NCBI GenBank assembly: GCA_030592105.1
Contig: JAUVKE010000042.1
Coordinates: 1 to 12,648, forward strand
Reading direction: 5' to 3'
DNA from: Desulfobacteraceae bacterium
GTDB lineage: Bacteria > Desulfobacterota > Desulfobacteria > Desulfobacterales > BuS5
Length of the DNA stretch: 12,648 nucleotides
Program-made: the position numbers and the translations under genes
In this document: piece after piece, positions 12,582-12,648 of the stretch
Position numbering within the stretch: the first letter of the stretch is position 1
Layout: every line of letters starts with the position of its first letter
The notes under the pieces: model-generated
The model's database searches: none
What the model was told of the DNA's origin: nothing
The model's input: only the letters and a program-made list of their open reading frames with translations

Positions 12582-12648
12582 AAATGATAAATTGTGAATT
12601 ATAAATTATGAATTAAGGAATTCTACTAATTTATAAAATGCCATTAAA

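Overview
The window is AT-rich, with long non-coding stretches, and its gene set points to an anaerobic sulfate-reducer-like deltaproteobacterium (Desulfobacterota, probably Desulfobacterales). The reasons are c-type multiheme cytochromes beside a NapC-type quinol dehydrogenase, FdhD, a single-cluster ferredoxin resembling those of Desulfovibrio, a reverse rubrerythrin, and an HTH/'two-CW' protein of a kind seen in that group. The assignment is inferred from gene content only.

Left part (1-4900) is accessory and eroded. A PF09820-type AAA-ATPase gene runs off the left edge. Directly upstream of it is a chimeric remnant whose first half reads as the N-terminus of a Cas6-like RAMP protein, with no CRISPR array in sight. 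Then come about 700 bases with a MITE-like element and a heptamer-repeat hairpin. Next is a small secreted coiled-coil protein gene whose frame breaks exactly at a nine-A run. A nucleoside-recognition (Gate) membrane protein gene follows. An IS5-type transposase remnant lies immediately behind it, then a higBA toxin-antitoxin pair whose antitoxin gene runs into an attC-like integron recombination site, then a truncated four-helix-bundle (23S rRNA intervening-sequence protein) remnant.

Middle part (4996-8095) is the most interesting intact block. On the minus strand, iscU (with an added C-terminal zinc ribbon), an iscS-like gene and fdhD form an operon. The IscS-like protein keeps the catalytic-loop cysteine but lacks the PLP Schiff-base lysine and the substrate-carboxylate arginine, as in the PLP-lysine-less IscS of Archaeoglobus fulgidus. 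A small XRE-type HTH gene with an eight-cysteine region is divergent from the operon, and a 22-bp perfect palindrome lies just upstream of iscU.

Right part (8148-12648) carries an octaheme cytochrome of the hydroxylamine oxidoreductase (HAO) family and a NapC/NrfH-type tetraheme membrane cytochrome, in the order napC-like then HAO on the minus strand. Together they probably make a quinol-fed periplasmic nitrite or hydroxylamine reducing module. A 160-bp palindromic repeat sits upstream. On the plus strand, a reverse rubrerythrin has its rubredoxin domain broken by a frameshift. A second MITE-like inverted repeat, a TAG-interrupted mini-ORF and a [4Fe-4S] ferredoxin gene follow.

Three reading frames in the window are broken by small indels (about 913-947, 1901-1909 and 11391-11400). 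Either the region is decaying, or the assembly carries indel errors, or some frames are restored by slippage. Read-level data would separate these.
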